NCBI GenBank assembly: GCA_001603335.1
Contig: LUYR01000620.1
Span: 1 to 7,063, forward strand
Length of the DNA: 7,063 bases
From: Rhodospirillales bacterium Alpha_05
GTDB lineage: Bacteria; Pseudomonadota; Alphaproteobacteria; Rhodospirillales; Rhodospirillaceae
Reading direction: 5' to 3'
Shown here: piece by piece, positions 6,707 through 7,063 of the stretch
Position numbering within the stretch: the first letter of the stretch is position 1
Layout of the letters: every line of letters begins with the position of its first letter
The notes under the pieces: model-generated
Database searches by the model: none
Seen by the model: the letters and a program-made list of their open reading frames with translations, nothing else
What the model was told of the DNA's origin: nothing
Translations under genes and position numbers: made by a program

Positions 6707-7034
6707 ACTGATGTTGTCCGCCGGTCTCGCGCTGGCGCTCTCCACCCCGGCGTTCGCCGCCGATGCTTCCCACGCCGCGATGGCGGGGATGAGCCACGCC
6801 ACCGTCTCGGGCGAGGGTTCGGGCGAGGTGAAGTCGGTCGACGCCGCCAAGCGCAGCGTCACCATCGCCCACGGCCCGATCGTGTCCTTGCAGTGGCCGG
6901 GGATGACCATGCCGTTCGCGGTGGCGAAGGATGTCGACCTCTCGCCCGCCAAGCCGGGGGCGAAGGTGAGCTTCACCGTCGAGAAGCAGGCCGACGGCAG
7001 CTTCGCCATCGTCAAGCTCGCCGCCGCGAAGTGA
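6696..7034 (+). CDS. cusF: CusF-like periplasmic Cu(I)/Ag(I)-binding metallochaperone
   Basis: A 112-residue secreted protein with the small OB-fold domain of CusF. The signal peptide is residues 1-21 (MLRKLMLSAGLALALSTPAF, cut after AFA). A short Met/His-rich segment follows (ASHAAMAGMSHAT, with H26, M29, M32, H34). The CusF domain runs from about 40 to 110. It has the full ligand set H59, W67, M70 and M72 in the segments TIAHGPIVSLQ and WPGMTMPF. The spacing (+8, +11, +13 from the His) equals that of H36, W44, M47 and M49 in E. coli CusF, where the tryptophan caps the metal by a cation-pi contact. The protein would carry periplasmic Cu(I) or Ag(I) to CusB/CusA. The ATG lies 11 bp inside the end of cusA, so translation is probably coupled. 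E. coli places cusF between cusC and cusB; here it closes the operon. Confidence 0.95.
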   Translation: MLRKLMLSAGLALALSTPAFAADASHAAMAGMSHATVSGEGSGEVKSVDAAKRSVTIAHGPIVSLQWPGMTMPFAVAKDVDLSPAKPGAKVSFTVEKQADGSFAIVKLAAAK

Positions 7035-7045
7035 GAAATCGGGCG

Positions 7046-7063
7046 CGGCGGGGATGCCCGCCG
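7046..7063 (+). terminator. Candidate hairpin terminator after cusF (at window edge)
   Basis: CGGCGGG (7046-7052) and CCCGCCG (7057-7063) form a perfect 7-bp GC stem with loop GATG, 11 nt after the cusF stop. The window ends at the stem's last base, so a following T-run, needed for a Rho-independent terminator, cannot be seen, and the stem may extend further. In GC-rich DNA such stems also arise by chance. Confidence 0.4.

Noticed and set aside
1..7063. Mobile elements, tRNA/rRNA genes, CRISPR arrays, unusual base composition
   Set aside because: None seen: no transposase or integrase reading, no long terminal or spaced repeats, and codon use appears uniform across the window.

Overview
The window looks like a chromosomal or plasmid piece of a GC-rich Gram-negative bacterium. 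The OmpR/EnvZ-style regulators, the envelope-spanning RND system and the strong G/C third-position bias best fit an alphaproteobacterium, but no rRNA or other phylogenetic marker is present, so this is inference. It holds five complete genes and one gene cut by the left edge, and coding density is very high.

Left part (1-888, minus strand): a two-component regulatory pair. The N-terminus of a sensor histidine kinase runs off the left edge. Its ATG overlaps the stop of a complete OmpR-subfamily response regulator, whose start I place at 888. The 155-bp gap 889-1043 separates this leftward pair from a rightward operon. The gap contains a near-perfect tandem 10-bp direct repeat (947-966), spaced as expected for two head-to-tail OmpR-family half-sites. 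It is the best candidate operator for either or both directions.

Right part (1044-7034, plus strand): a four-gene copper/silver efflux operon in the order cusC-cusB-cusA-cusF. CusC is the outer-membrane channel, CusB the periplasmic adaptor with an N-terminal methionine metal site, CusA the inner-membrane RND proton/metal antiporter, and CusF the small periplasmic metallochaperone. The genes are separated by 15 bp or overlap, so they are probably co-transcribed and translationally coupled. A GC-rich hairpin 11 nt past the cusF stop, at the right edge, may be the terminator.

Functionally, CusF would capture periplasmic Cu(I)/Ag(I) and pass it to CusB/CusA. CusA would use proton import to push the metal through the CusC channel out of the cell. 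The assignment to monovalent copper/silver rather than Zn/Co/Cd rests on conserved ligands: the three-methionine site of CusA (M562, M612, M661), the three methionines of the CusB N-terminus (M56, M70, M72) and the His/Trp/Met/Met set of CusF (H59, W67, M70, M72). I found no sign of an undescribed system. The noteworthy points are the OmpR-like rather than CusR-like regulator, the tandem-repeat operator, the non-lipidated CusC and the position of cusF at the operon's end.
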